Source of the DNA: CAVSRC01 sp963830205
Lineage (GTDB): Bacteria; Pseudomonadota; Alphaproteobacteria; Rhizobiales; Kaistiaceae
Assembly: GCA_963830205.1 (NCBI GenBank)
Contig: CAWHLP010000043.1
Coordinates: 201,225-265,224, forward strand
DNA: 64,000 nt
Reading direction: 5' to 3'
The notes below the pieces were generated by a model. It was not told the origin of the DNA. It saw only the letters and a program-made list of their open reading frames with translations, and ran no database searches. The position numbers and the translations under genes were made by a program. This document shows, piece after piece, positions 25,744-36,099 of the stretch (its first letter is position 1; each line of letters begins with the position of its first letter).

Positions 25744-27165
25744 ATGTCCGCACCCGTCGTCACCCGCTTCGCCCCCTCGCCCACCGGCTTCCTGCATATC
25801 GGCGGGGCGCGCACCGCGCTGTTCAACTGGCTCTATGCCCGCCACACCGGCGGCAGGATGCTGCTCAGGATCGAGGACACCGACCGCGAGCGCTCCACCG
25901 ACGCGGCGATCGCCGCCATCCTCGGCGGGCTCACCTGGCTCGGCCTCACCTGGGACGGCGACACGGTGCACCAGTTCGCCCGCGCTGAGCGCCATCGCGC
26001 GGCGGCGGAGAGCCTGGTCGCCTCCGGCCGCGCCTATTACGCCTATGACACCGCCGAGGAATTGAACGCGATGCGTGCCGCCGCGCGCGCCGAGGGCCGC
26101 TTCGCCCGCTATGACGGGCGCTGGCGCGACCGTTCGCCGGCCGAGGCCCCGCCCGGCGTCTCCCCGGTCATCCGCGTCAAGGCGCCGATCGGCGGCGAGA
26201 CCGTGATCGACGACCGCGTCCAGGGCCGCGTCGCCTTCCCCAATGGCGACCTCGACGATTTCATCATCCTGCGCTCGGACGGCACGCCGACCTACATGCT
26301 CGCCGTCGTCGTCGACGACCACGACATGGGCGTCACCCATATCATCCGCGGCGACGACCACCTGACCAATGGCGGCCGCCAGAAGATCCTCTACGACGCC
26401 CTCGGCTGGGACCTGCCGGTCATGGCCCACATCCCGCTCATCCACGGGCCGGACGGCGCCAAGCTCTCCAAGCGCCACGGGGCCCTCGGCGTCGAAGCCT
26501 ACCGCGCCATGGGCTACCTGCCCGAGGCCCTCATCAACTACCTCGTCCGCCTCGGCTGGAGCCACGGCGACGACGAGATCATGGCGCTCGACGACATGAT
26601 CGCCTGGTTCGATATCGCCGACATCAACAAGGGCGCGGCGCGCTTTGACTTTGCCAAGCTGGAGAGCGTCGACGCCCACTACCTGCGCCGGCAGTCGGAC
26701 GACGCGCTCTACGATACGCTGGTGACCGCCCTGCCCCATCTCCCCGATGGCCCGGCCTTCGCGGCGAAGCTCGCGCGCCACGGCGCCGCCGTGAAGGCCG
26801 CCCTGCCGCTCCTCAAGGAGCGCGCCAAGACCTTGAACGACCTCATCGCCGGCGCCCATTTCATCGTCGCCGAGCGGCCATTGGCCGTGGACGCGGCAGC
26901 CGCCGCCCTGCTCGACGCCGATGCCCGCCAACTGCTGAGCCGTCTCAGGCCGGTGCTGGAGGCGCTCGCCGACTGGTCGGTCGCCGCCACCGAAGGCGCG
27001 GTGAAGACCTTCGCCGCCGAGCATGACCTCAAGCTCGGCAAGGTGGCGCAGCCGCTGCGCGCGGCCCTCACCGGCCGTGCCGCCTCGCCCGGCATCTTCG
27101 AAGTTCTGGTCATCCTCGGGCGGGCCGAAAGCCTCGCCCGCATCGCCGATCAGGCGGCAAGCTGA
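25744..27165 (+). CDS. gltX: Glutamyl-tRNA synthetase
   Basis: 473 residues. HIGH motif in FAPSPTGFLHIGGARTALFN, IEDTDRERS, and the KMSKS loop as GAKLSKRHGALGV; anticodon-binding C-terminal helices. It charges tRNA-Glu with glutamate. ATG 25744 is used because MSAPVVTRFAPSPTGF is the usual N-terminus; the open frame upstream is spurious. Discriminating versus misacylating type cannot be decided from sequence alone; with a GlnRS present the discriminating type is expected. Confidence 0.93.
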   Translation: MSAPVVTRFAPSPTGFLHIGGARTALFNWLYARHTGGRMLLRIEDTDRERSTDAAIAAILGGLTWLGLTWDGDTVHQFARAERHRAAAESLVASGRAYYAYDTAEELNAMRAAARAEGRFARYDGRWRDRSPAEAPPGVSPVIRVKAPIGGETVIDDRVQGRVAFPNGDLDDFIILRSDGTPTYMLAVVVDDHDMGVTHIIRGDDHLTNGGRQKILYDALGWDLPVMAHIPLIHGPDGAKLSKRHGALGVEAYRAMGYLPEALINYLVRLGWSHGDDEIMALDDMIAWFDIADINKGAARFDFAKLESVDAHYLRRQSDDALYDTLVTALPHLPDGPAFAAKLARHGAAVKAALPLLKERAKTLNDLIAGAHFIVAERPLAVDAAAAALLDADARQLLSRLRPVLEALADWSVAATEGAVKTFAAEHDLKLGKVAQPLRAALTGRAASPGIFEVLVILGRAESLARIADQAAS

Positions 27166-27228
27166 CGCGCTTGCTGTGACGCCAAGGCGCGCTATTTATG
27201 CCGCTCTGCCCACCTCCGCGCGATGGAC

Positions 27229-27245
27229 TTGTTGCGTCGCAACAA
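27229..27245. promoter_or_regulatory. Perfect palindrome upstream of gltA
   Basis: TTGTTGCG-T-CGCAACAA, eight-base arms, 52 bases before the gltA ATG. Could be an operator, or a hairpin in the leader. Confidence 0.4.
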
Positions 27246-27296
27246 ATACAATTCGCGCATCTCATTCGATAATCTCAACGATAAGGCGCTTGGTTT

Positions 27297-28613
<1,317 letters not shown>

Positions 28614-28654
28614 CGCTCGATCGCCAGTCGGTCCACTCCCGACGTCCGTTGTTG

Positions 28655-28735
28655 CCACCTCCCCCCTTGTGGGGGAGGTCGGATTTCCCCGATTTGCGTG
28701 AGCAAATCGGCCTTGGAAATCCGTGTGGGGGGTGC
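28655..28735. repeat. Dispersed palindromic repeat, copy B
   Basis: Near-identical to copy A at 20594: CCTCCCCCCTTGTGGGGGAGG hairpin, GGATTTCC, GATTTGCGTGAGCAAATC, GGAAATCC, then GTGTGGGGGG. Lies between gltA and lpxB ends. The rest of 28614-28821 shows nothing else. Confidence 0.75.
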
Positions 28736-28821
28736 CCCGGCGCGGGGAGGCACCAAGCCGATGGCGCGGGCTCAAGTCCGCGGGAACTCTGCCTCGATCG
28801 CCGTGCCGGCGCGGCGCTCCA

Positions 28822-30045
28822 TCAGCGTCGTGCCAATACCCCTCTCCGTTCGGCCAACGCCTGCGACACCTGCCGCTCTTTCAGCGTCTCCAGGATCGCC
28901 TGCGCCGCCCGCACACTCGGTGCCGGCCCGGCCGGGTCCATCAGCCTCTCCAGCCGCTGGAAGGCGGCAAGCTGTGCCGCCCGCTCGGCGCCTTCGCCAA
29001 GCAGCGGCGCCAGCGCCGCGGCAAGCCGCTCCGGCTCGCTGTCGCCATCGATGAATTCGGGGATGGCGCGATCGTCGAGGATCAGGTTGGGCAGAACGAT
29101 CGACTTGGCCGTGAGCATGAACCTGAACGGCCGCACCAGCGGGTCGGTGCGATAGGCCACCACCATCGGCACGGCGGCAAGCGCCAGCTCCAGCGACACC
29201 GTGCCGGAGGCGGCGAGCGCCGCATGCGCCCGCCGGAAGGCCTTGAGCTTCTCCGCCTCGCCCTCGACGATCGTCGGCTTCACCGGCCAGTCGGCGGCGC
29301 GCGCGCGGATCTCGCCCGCGAGCCGCGGCACCGCCGGCAGCAGCACTTCGAGCGGTCCGCATTGCTCCGCCACCCGGCGCACCGTCTCGCCGAAGGGCGC
29401 CATCAGGCGGCTGACCTCGCTCCGCCGGCTGCCGGGCAGCACCAGCAGCACCGGCGGTGTGCCGGCCGCGATGGGCGGGCGCTCGTCGGGCGCTCCGCGA
29501 TAGTCGCCAAGGCGGGCGATCAGCGGGTGGCCGACATAAGTGGTGGGCGGCCCGCCGAGACGCCGGTGGACCTCCGGCTCGAACGGCAGGATGGCGAGCA
29601 GCCGGTCGACGAAGCGCGCCATGCGCCGCGCCCGCCCCGGCCAATAGGCCCACACCGTCGGCGATACGTAGTCGACGACCGTGATCAGCGGGTTCCGCCG
29701 CCGCACGCGCTTGGCCACGCGCAGGCTGAACGCCGGACAGTCGATGGCGACCAGCAGGTCGGGCTTCGCCGCGAGGACCGCCCTCACCGTCTGGCCGAGC
29801 CGGCGTGCCAGGTTCGGCAGGCGGGCGAGCACCGCCGTCACCCCATGGAGCGCGATCTCCTCCATCGGGAAGAGCGAGGCGAGGCCGTTGCGCGCCCATG
29901 CGCTGGCCGCCGACCCCGGAGAAGCGCACCGCGCCACCGGTCGCCTCGAGAGCGCCTGCATCAGCCCGGCGCCGAGCATGTCGCCCGATTCCTCGCCGGC
30001 AATCAGGAAAACCTTGAGCGGCGCGCCTCTGCGGTCGCCGGTCAT
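28822..30045 (-). CDS. lpxB: Lipid-A-disaccharide synthase
   Basis: 407 residues in one open frame. LpxB features: KVFLIAGEESGDMLGAGLMQ, LFPMEEIALHGVTAVLARLP, DYVSPTVWAYWPGRARRM, VLLVLPGSRRSEVSRL and HAALAASGTVSLELAL. It joins UDP-2,3-diacylglucosamine to lipid X. Residues about 36-52 (RRPVARCASPGSAASAW) are wrong for the family; the correct sequence (ATGGAVRFSGVGGQRM) is in another frame between about 29955 and 29902, so two compensating indels are present. ATGA overlap with lpxI puts it at the end of the lipid A operon. Confidence 0.93.
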   Translation of the reverse strand: MTGDRRGAPLKVFLIAGEESGDMLGAGLMQALSRRPVARCASPGSAASAWARNGLASLFPMEEIALHGVTAVLARLPNLARRLGQTVRAVLAAKPDLLVAIDCPAFSLRVAKRVRRRNPLITVVDYVSPTVWAYWPGRARRMARFVDRLLAILPFEPEVHRRLGGPPTTYVGHPLIARLGDYRGAPDERPPIAAGTPPVLLVLPGSRRSEVSRLMAPFGETVRRVAEQCGPLEVLLPAVPRLAGEIRARAADWPVKPTIVEGEAEKLKAFRRAHAALAASGTVSLELALAAVPMVVAYRTDPLVRPFRFMLTAKSIVLPNLILDDRAIPEFIDGDSEPERLAAALAPLLGEGAERAAQLAAFQRLERLMDPAGPAPSVRAAQAILETLKERQVSQALAERRGVLARR

Positions 30046-30929
30046 GGCCCCGGCCTGGTCTCGCCACCGGCCACGGCCAGGATGAAGGTGCCGGTTTCCT
30101 CGGCCGCATCAAGCGTCTCGGCGCGTTCGGCGATCATCACCCGGCCGGCCTCGACGACGATGCCGGCAAGCCCCGCCTTGACCACCGCGGTGACCGTGCG
30201 CGGGCCGATGGTCGGCATGTCGACGCGCAGGTCCTGCTGCGGCTTGGAGCACTTGGCCAGCACCCCGGCGCGGCCCGGCCATTTCACCCGGCCCCTGACA
30301 CGCAGGTCGCTGACCCGTTCGAGCATGGCGTCGGTGCCTTCCGCCGCCTCGACCGCCACCACCAGCCCATTGACCGCCACCGCACCCTGGCCGATGTCGT
30401 GCTCGCCGATGACCCGGGCGGCATTCATGGCGACGCGGGCATCGTCGAGCATCGCCTGGCCGGCGCGCGGGCCGGCAAGCTGGCCCGCTCTGGCCACCAG
30501 CTCCGGCGCCACCTCGTGGGCGCCGATCACCCGGAAGCCGCACTCCTCCAGGTAGGCGATGAGGTTGCCGAGCACGGTGTCGTCGCCACCGATGACCGAT
30601 TTGAGGATGCGCGGCAGCAGGCGCAGCGTGCTGAGGTCGAGCATCCCCATGCTGTGGAAGTCCGGCCGCCGGCTGATCGAACCGATGAGCACGACGTCGC
30701 GTGCCCCGTGCGCCGAAATCATCTGTTCGACGCTGCCCAGATGGCCCCACTTGATGCTCTTGTAGGGGAAGGACTCCTTCAGCCTGTCGTCGGCCTCGCC
30801 CTCGAGCCCGATGACCAGCACCTTGCGCCCCGCCGCAGCGGCGGCGTTTGCCACCTGCAGGGGAACGCTGCCGCCGGCCGCCAGGATCGCCAGCGGCTCG
30901 CCCGCGGCCTCAGGCGTCCACGTCGTCAT
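30042..30929 (-). CDS. lpxI: UDP-2,3-diacylglucosamine pyrophosphatase, LpxI type
   Basis: 295 residues. N-terminal AILAAGGSVPLQVANAAAAA and the LpxI core with LLPRILKSVIGGDDTVLGNL, EECGFRVIGAHEVAP and TIGPRTVTAVVKAGLAGIVV. Cleaves UDP-2,3-diacylglucosamine to lipid X and UMP; the LpxI form replaces LpxH in most alphaproteobacteria. Its stop overlaps the lpxB start by four bases and its start lies 20 bases inside the end of lpxA, so all are translated from one message. Confidence 0.93.
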   Translation of the reverse strand: MTTWTPEAAGEPLAILAAGGSVPLQVANAAAAAGRKVLVIGLEGEADDRLKESFPYKSIKWGHLGSVEQMISAHGARDVVLIGSISRRPDFHSMGMLDLSTLRLLPRILKSVIGGDDTVLGNLIAYLEECGFRVIGAHEVAPELVARAGQLAGPRAGQAMLDDARVAMNAARVIGEHDIGQGAVAVNGLVVAVEAAEGTDAMLERVSDLRVRGRVKWPGRAGVLAKCSKPQQDLRVDMPTIGPRTVTAVVKAGLAGIVVEAGRVMIAERAETLDAAEETGTFILAVAGGETRPGP

Positions 30930-31731
30930 CGTGCGCCCAGCCCGCCTTGCGCGGCAGCGTCAGCGGCCGGTCGCCGGTGGCGCGCAGGAAGTCGATGAGC
31001 GGCCTGACCGCCGCGATCGAACCGTATGCGCCTTCCACTGCGGCGATGCGCTCGTCCCGCGGCCCCTGGCTGCCGAAGAACAGGCGGAACGACGCGCGCA
31101 GCGCCATGATGTCGGCGTGGGTGAACCCCCGCCGCTTGATCCCACGCACGTTGATGCCGGCAATCACCGCGTGCTGGCCGACCGCCATGGCATAGGGCAC
31201 CACGTCGCGCTCCACCCCGGAGAGCCCGCCGATGAAGCAGTGGGCGCCGATGCGCGTGAACTGCTGCACCGCAGCGGCGCCACCGAGAATGGCGAAATCG
31301 CCGATCTGCGAGTGGCCGCCGATCATCGCGTTGTTGGTCAGGATCACATTGTCGCCGACGACGCAGTCATGCGCGACGTGCGATCCGACCATCAGGAAGC
31401 AGCGGTTGCCGACGGTCGTCGTGCCGCGGCCGCGGCTGGTGCCGCGATGGATGGTGGCGTTCTCGCGGATGATGCAGTCGGCGCCGATCTCGATGGCCGT
31501 GTCCTCGCCGCGATAGCTGAGGTCCTGCGGATCGCCGCCGATATAGGCGTGGGCCGCGATGCGCGTGCGCTCGCCGATCCGCGTACGGCCGCGGATGATG
31601 ACGCGGGCATCGACGTCGACCCCGTCGGCGAGCTCGACGGCGCCGCCGACCAGCGAATAGGGACCTATGGTGACGTCAGCGCCAATGCGGGCGCCGTCCT
31701 CGATGATGGCAGTCGGGTGGATGTTGGTCAT
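30910..31731 (-). CDS. lpxA: UDP-N-acetylglucosamine acyltransferase
   Basis: 273 residues. Left-handed beta-helix hexapeptide repeats from the N-terminus (IHPTAIIEDGARIGADVTIG, IGPYSLVGG) with the catalytic region VGSHVAHDCVVGDNVILTNN and the IGGLSGVERDVVPYAMAVGQ loop, then a C-terminal helical domain. Transfers a 3-hydroxyacyl chain from ACP to UDP-GlcNAc, the first step of lipid A synthesis. Start overlaps the fabZ stop by four bases. Confidence 0.95.
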   Translation of the reverse strand: MTNIHPTAIIEDGARIGADVTIGPYSLVGGAVELADGVDVDARVIIRGRTRIGERTRIAAHAYIGGDPQDLSYRGEDTAIEIGADCIIRENATIHRGTSRGRGTTTVGNRCFLMVGSHVAHDCVVGDNVILTNNAMIGGHSQIGDFAILGGAAAVQQFTRIGAHCFIGGLSGVERDVVPYAMAVGQHAVIAGINVRGIKRRGFTHADIMALRASFRLFFGSQGPRDERIAAVEGAYGSIAAVRPLIDFLRATGDRPLTLPRKAGWAHDDDVDA

Positions 31732-32198
31732 GAAGAGGATTGCGGCTCACCCATCATGGCGCTGATGATCGCCTCGGCGACCAGCGTGCCGCCAACCTTC
31801 GCTTCGCCGGCGAAGCGCCAGATGTTGCGCCGCTGCTTGAGTTTCTTGACGTGGTATTCGAGCACATCGCCGGGCACCACGGGCCGGCGGAACTTGGCCT
31901 CGTCGACGGTCATGAAATAGACCAGCTGCGGCCTGGCGCTCTGCATCGACGCCACGCAGATGGCCCCGGCCGTCTGCGCCATGCCCTCGACGATGAGCAC
32001 GCCGGGCATGACCGGCCGGCCGGGAAAATGGCCGGCGAAGTGCGGCTCGTTGAAGGTGACGTTCTTGATGCCGACGGCGGAGTTGTCGCCGTCGACATTG
32101 ATGATCCGGTCGACCATCAGGAACGGGTAGCGATGCGGCAGAAGCTCCATGATGCGTTCGATGTCGAACGATTGCAGCGCTGTCGGCCCGTCATCCAT
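31728..32198 (-). CDS. fabZ: 3-hydroxyacyl-ACP dehydratase
   Basis: 156 residues from ATG 32198 (MDDGPTALQSFDIERIMELL), with GGGAGA upstream. Hot-dog fold with the catalytic His in NEPHFAGHFPGRPVMPGVLI and Glu in IVEGMAQTAG. Dehydrates 3-hydroxyacyl-ACP in fatty-acid elongation and competes with LpxA for that substrate, which explains the pairing. In related genomes lpxD lies just upstream, before bamA; here only a hairpin and no gene fills that place. Confidence 0.95.
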   Translation of the reverse strand: MDDGPTALQSFDIERIMELLPHRYPFLMVDRIINVDGDNSAVGIKNVTFNEPHFAGHFPGRPVMPGVLIVEGMAQTAGAICVASMQSARPQLVYFMTVDEAKFRRPVVPGDVLEYHVKKLKQRRNIWRFAGEAKVGGTLVAEAIISAMMGEPQSSS

Positions 32199-32340
32199 CC
32201 GTCTGTCTCCCGCTGCCGGCGCGGTTGGCTGCGCCCAGCGACGACGTTTTGACCCATCCTCCGCGAATTGTCGATGGCCTGGCGGCGATCGGCCGGCGGC
32301 CGAACGGGCGCATGCCAGTGCCCCCGCCCCCAAACGGCGG

Positions 32341-32366
32341 CGGGCGCGAGGTCACCCCCGCGCCCG
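32341..32366. terminator. GC hairpin between bamA and fabZ
   Basis: CGGGCGCG (32341-32348) pairs with CGCGCCCG (32359-32366). It follows the bamA stop (32389) in the direction of transcription and may limit read-through to fabZ. The rest of 32199-32388 has no gene. Confidence 0.5.
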
Positions 32367-32388
32367 CGCGTTCCGAAACCAATTCCGA

Positions 32389-34755
32389 TCAGAAGGCGGC
32401 GTTGGTGCCGATGCGGAAGAACTGCGTGCTGTCGTAGCTCTTCTTGGTCAGCGCCTGGGCGAAATCGGCGCGGATCATGCCGAACGGCGACTGCCATAGG
32501 ATGGAGGCGCCCACCGACGAGCGGATGCCCATGTCGTCCATGACCTTGGACGGGTTGCAGCCGCCCGTGCAGTTCGACGGGACATCGGCGCCCCACAGCA
32601 CGCCGGCGTCGGCGAAGAAGGCGCCGCGCAGGCCCAAGTCCGGCGGCACCGCCGGCAACGGGAACTGCACCTCGGCGGTGCCGTTGATGTAGTTCTTGCC
32701 GCCGAGCGCGATGTTGGTCGTGCCGTCGTTGTAGCGCGGACCATAGCCGAGCGAGGCAAAGCCGCGGATCGTCTCGCCACCCTTGAAGAAATCGTCGATG
32801 GTCGACACCGGCTGACCGAGGCCGGTGATGTTGCCGGCGCCCACCTTCACCAGGCCGACGATGTCGTTGTTGTCGAGCAGCGGCGTATACCAGCGCGCGT
32901 CGGCGGTGGAGCGGATGAACCGGGCGTCGCCACCGATGCCGGCGAAATCCTGGGCGAAGCGGAAGTACAGGCCCTCATGCGGGTCGAGCCGGCTGTCGAG
33001 CGTCGAATAGGTCACGCCCCAGCTGGCCATGGAGCTCAGCCGCGATCCCGCCGGGAAGAAGCACGCCGTGGGATTGGTCGTACAGTCGGTACCGTTGGTG
33101 TAGCTGTTGGTGTCGGTATTGCGGGCCTTGTAGCCGACGTCGAAGGTCAGATTGTCGGTGATCGGCAGGCCGAGCGTGATGCCGCCGCCGGTGCTCGACG
33201 TCTTGAACGGCCGCAGCGAGCCCGCATCCGTATAGGTCTGGTAGCCGCTCAGGCTGAACGACATGTGGTTGCCGAGGAAATACGGGTCGGTGAACGATGC
33301 GTTGACCGACTGCTCCTTGAAGCTGCCGCCGACCGCGATGTGCACCTGCTGACCGCGCCCGAGGAAGTTCTTCTCGTCCATCGACACTTCGGCGACCAGA
33401 CCGGTCGAGCCGCCCGTCGTCTCGACGCCGCCGGCGATGCCGAACGAGCCGGTCGACTTGTCCTCGACATTGACCACCACGACCACCTTGTCGGGCGCCG
33501 AGCCCGGCTCGGTCGTGATCGCCACGGTCTTGAAGTAGTCGAGGTCGCGCAGCCGGCGCTCGGCCTTGTCGATCATCACGCGGTTGTAGGCGTCGCCTTC
33601 CGCCACCTCGAACTCGCGCCGGATCACGTAGTCTCGGGTCCGCGTATTGCCGCGGATGTCGATGCGCTCGATGTAGACGCGCTGGCCCTCGTCGATGACG
33701 TAGGTCAGGTTGACGGTGTTGTTGCTGTAGTCGCGGTCGCCGCGCGGGCGAACCTGGGCGAACACGTAGCCAAGCCGCGACAGCTCGACGGTCAGGTCCT
33801 CGGTCGACTTCTCGATCTGCGACGAATCGAAGGTGTGGCCGCTCCTCGTCTTGACGATGCGCGAGAGCGCCCTGGTGTCGACACCCTGGATCGACGAGTC
33901 GATGTTGATGCTGCCGAACTTGTATTTCGGCCCTTCGTCGAGGGTGAAGGTGATGATGTAGCGGCCCTTGGCGGCGTCGAAGGTGGAGTCCTGCGACAGC
34001 ACCTGGAAGTCGGCATAGCCGTGCTTCAAATAGAAGGTGCGCAGCAGGTCGGCGTCGGCGTTGAGCCTGTCTTCGCTGTAGATGTCGTTCTGCGTCAGCC
34101 AGCTCAGCCAGTTGGTCTTCTTGGTCGTGATGATGCCGGCCAGCCGCTGCGCCGAGAACGCGCGGTTGCCGACGAAATTGATCGCGCCGATGCCGGTGCG
34201 CTCGCCCTCGCTGATGGCGAAGACGATGTTGACCCGGTTGTCGGGGAGCTTGGTGATCCGCCCTTCGACCTTGGCGCTGCTGCGCCCCTTGGTCTCGTAG
34301 TATTGCTGAATGTGGAAGACGTCCGCCTGCAGCTTGGCGTCGGTCAGCACGCCGCGCGGCTTGAGCTCGACGATGGCCGCCAGCGTGTCCGCGGTGACCT
34401 TCTTGTTGCCCTGGAAGACCACCGAATTGATGATCGGGTTCTCGACCACGGTCACCACCAGCACGCTGCCGTGCTGGGCAATGCCGACGTCGGAGAACAG
34501 GCCCGTGGCGTAGAGCGCCTTGACCGACGCATCGACATCGGCGCCGCTGTAGGACTTGCCGGGCTTGATGGTCAGGTAGGCCTTGATCGTCGCTGCTTCG
34601 ATGCGCTGGGTGCCCTTGACCTGGATGCTCGAGGCAACCGCGGCGTGGGCGATTCCCGCGCTGACCAGCGCAGTCGCGCCGCCGAAGGCCGGCAACGCCA
34701 ACGCCAGTAACAGATACAGCGCCAGTCTACGGGCAAAAAACATAAATGAATTCAT
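32389..34755 (-). CDS. bamA: Outer-membrane protein assembly factor BamA
   Basis: 788 residues from ATG 34755 (MNSFMFFARRLALYLLLALA), a signal peptide ending near AHA. Five POTRA domains (about 40-420; e.g. VVFQGNKKVTADTLAAIVEL, IGAINFVGNRAFSAQRLAGI) precede a 16-strand barrel with KGGETIRGFASLGYGPR (the VRGF/Y motif region) and the C-terminal FAQALTKKSYDSTQFFRIGT ending in Phe. Central subunit of the BAM complex that folds beta-barrel proteins. It follows rseP, as usual in this order. Confidence 0.95.
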   Translation of the reverse strand: MNSFMFFARRLALYLLLALALPAFGGATALVSAGIAHAAVASSIQVKGTQRIEAATIKAYLTIKPGKSYSGADVDASVKALYATGLFSDVGIAQHGSVLVVTVVENPIINSVVFQGNKKVTADTLAAIVELKPRGVLTDAKLQADVFHIQQYYETKGRSSAKVEGRITKLPDNRVNIVFAISEGERTGIGAINFVGNRAFSAQRLAGIITTKKTNWLSWLTQNDIYSEDRLNADADLLRTFYLKHGYADFQVLSQDSTFDAAKGRYIITFTLDEGPKYKFGSINIDSSIQGVDTRALSRIVKTRSGHTFDSSQIEKSTEDLTVELSRLGYVFAQVRPRGDRDYSNNTVNLTYVIDEGQRVYIERIDIRGNTRTRDYVIRREFEVAEGDAYNRVMIDKAERRLRDLDYFKTVAITTEPGSAPDKVVVVVNVEDKSTGSFGIAGGVETTGGSTGLVAEVSMDEKNFLGRGQQVHIAVGGSFKEQSVNASFTDPYFLGNHMSFSLSGYQTYTDAGSLRPFKTSSTGGGITLGLPITDNLTFDVGYKARNTDTNSYTNGTDCTTNPTACFFPAGSRLSSMASWGVTYSTLDSRLDPHEGLYFRFAQDFAGIGGDARFIRSTADARWYTPLLDNNDIVGLVKVGAGNITGLGQPVSTIDDFFKGGETIRGFASLGYGPRYNDGTTNIALGGKNYINGTAEVQFPLPAVPPDLGLRGAFFADAGVLWGADVPSNCTGGCNPSKVMDDMGIRSSVGASILWQSPFGMIRADFAQALTKKSYDSTQFFRIGTNAAF

Positions 34756-34936
34756 GTGGTTCGAATGCCTTGCTCGTCTGCCTGTCCAGTCCGCATCGCC
34801 GAGCGGACAGACGCGCCCCGTCATGACCCAGCCGCGGCAGAATTACAGCCTTTTGGACTCCCCGCAAGCCGCATCCCCACCCGGTTTTCCGAATCTTACC
34901 CCGCGTTGCCCGGCCGCCACGCATGGAAGCCTGATT

Positions 34937-36079
34937 TCACAAGGAACTCAAATGAATAATATCGTTCCAGGTTGCGAAAATCATTAACATCAACACGAGC
35001 GCGAAGCCAACCCGGAAGCCGATCTCCTGGACCCGCTCGCTGAGCGGCTTTCCGCGCACCGCCTCGATGGCGAAAAACAGCAGGTGGCCGCCGTCGAGCA
35101 TGGGAATCGGGAACAGGTTGATCAGGCCGATGCTGATCGACAGAATCGCCGCCAGGTTGATCAGCGCGGTAATGCCGAGCGTGGCGACCTCGGCCGAGAC
35201 CGTGGCGACCTGGATCGGGCCGCCGATCTGGTCGGCCGGCTCGTGCCCGATGATGACCGAAAACAGGTAGGACAGCGTGTGTCCGGTGATCGACGCGGTC
35301 TCCTGGGTGGCGACCCACGCCGCCACGGGTAGCGAGTAGTGCTCGACGCGCACCCCGGCGCCGCTCGTGGCATGGCTGACGCCGAGCATGGCCATCCGGG
35401 TTTTGCGGCCGAAAACCTCAGTTTCGGTGAACTTCGGGCGGACCGACAGGGTGACGTCCTGGTCGCCGCGGCGGACCACGATCGAGAGCTCGGTGTCGCC
35501 GGAGAGGCTGACGATGCGCTGCAGGTCGGCAAAGCTCGACACCGCGCTCCCGTCGATCGATTCGACCACGTCGCCGGGCTGGAAGCCGGCCTCAGCCGCC
35601 GGCGAGCCGGGAACCACCGAATCGACCCGCGGGGTCATCACCTGGCGGCCGTAAATGCTGAAGATCAGGGTGAAGATGACGATCGCCAGCACGAAATTGG
35701 CGATCGGGCCGGCGGCGACGATCGCCGCCCGGGCGGCGACCCCCTTGCCGGCGAAGGAGCGTTCGCGGTCCGCCGGGTCCATCTGCTTCAATGCGTCGCG
35801 GTCCGGCACGCTCGCCTCGTTCTCGTCGCCGACGAAGCGGACATAGCCGCCCAGCGGGATCGCCGAGATCTTCCAGCGCGTCCCCTTGCGGTCATTGAAG
35901 CCGATGAGTTCCGGGCCGAAACCGATGGAGAAGGTCCGCACCGCCACCCCGGTCCAGCGCGCCACCAGGAAATGGCCGAGTTCGTGAAAGAACACGACCA
36001 GGGTGAGGACGAACAGGAAGGGCACGATGTAGCCGAGGGCCGACCACCCGAGATTCCCGATCCACTCAACCAGTGCCAT
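34937..36079 (-). CDS. rseP: RseP-type site-2 intramembrane metalloprotease
   Basis: 380 residues. Zinc motif HELGH in LVVFFHELGHFLVARWTGVA within the first helix, one PDZ domain (about 135-215: VVPGSPAAEAGFQPGDVVES) and the second zinc ligand in LINLFPIPMLDGGHLLFFAI. It cleaves transmembrane substrates such as anti-sigma factors and signal peptides in the inner membrane. Lies 20 bases after dxr, in the same direction. Confidence 0.95.
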   Translation of the reverse strand: MALVEWIGNLGWSALGYIVPFLFVLTLVVFFHELGHFLVARWTGVAVRTFSIGFGPELIGFNDRKGTRWKISAIPLGGYVRFVGDENEASVPDRDALKQMDPADRERSFAGKGVAARAAIVAAGPIANFVLAIVIFTLIFSIYGRQVMTPRVDSVVPGSPAAEAGFQPGDVVESIDGSAVSSFADLQRIVSLSGDTELSIVVRRGDQDVTLSVRPKFTETEVFGRKTRMAMLGVSHATSGAGVRVEHYSLPVAAWVATQETASITGHTLSYLFSVIIGHEPADQIGGPIQVATVSAEVATLGITALINLAAILSISIGLINLFPIPMLDGGHLLFFAIEAVRGKPLSERVQEIGFRVGFALVLMLMIFATWNDIIHLSSL

Positions 36080-36099
36080 GTCAGGCGTCCTTCCCCTGT

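Noticed and set aside
32117..32596. Open frame spanning the fabZ-bamA gap as a possible lpxD remnant
   Set aside because: Its translation shows no hexapeptide repeats or any LpxD feature; it overlaps bamA and fabZ out of frame.
34943..34970. GGAAC-N15-CGTT on the plus strand near the rseP end
   Set aside because: Spacer of 15 is too short and it lies antisense at the end of the rseP coding region.
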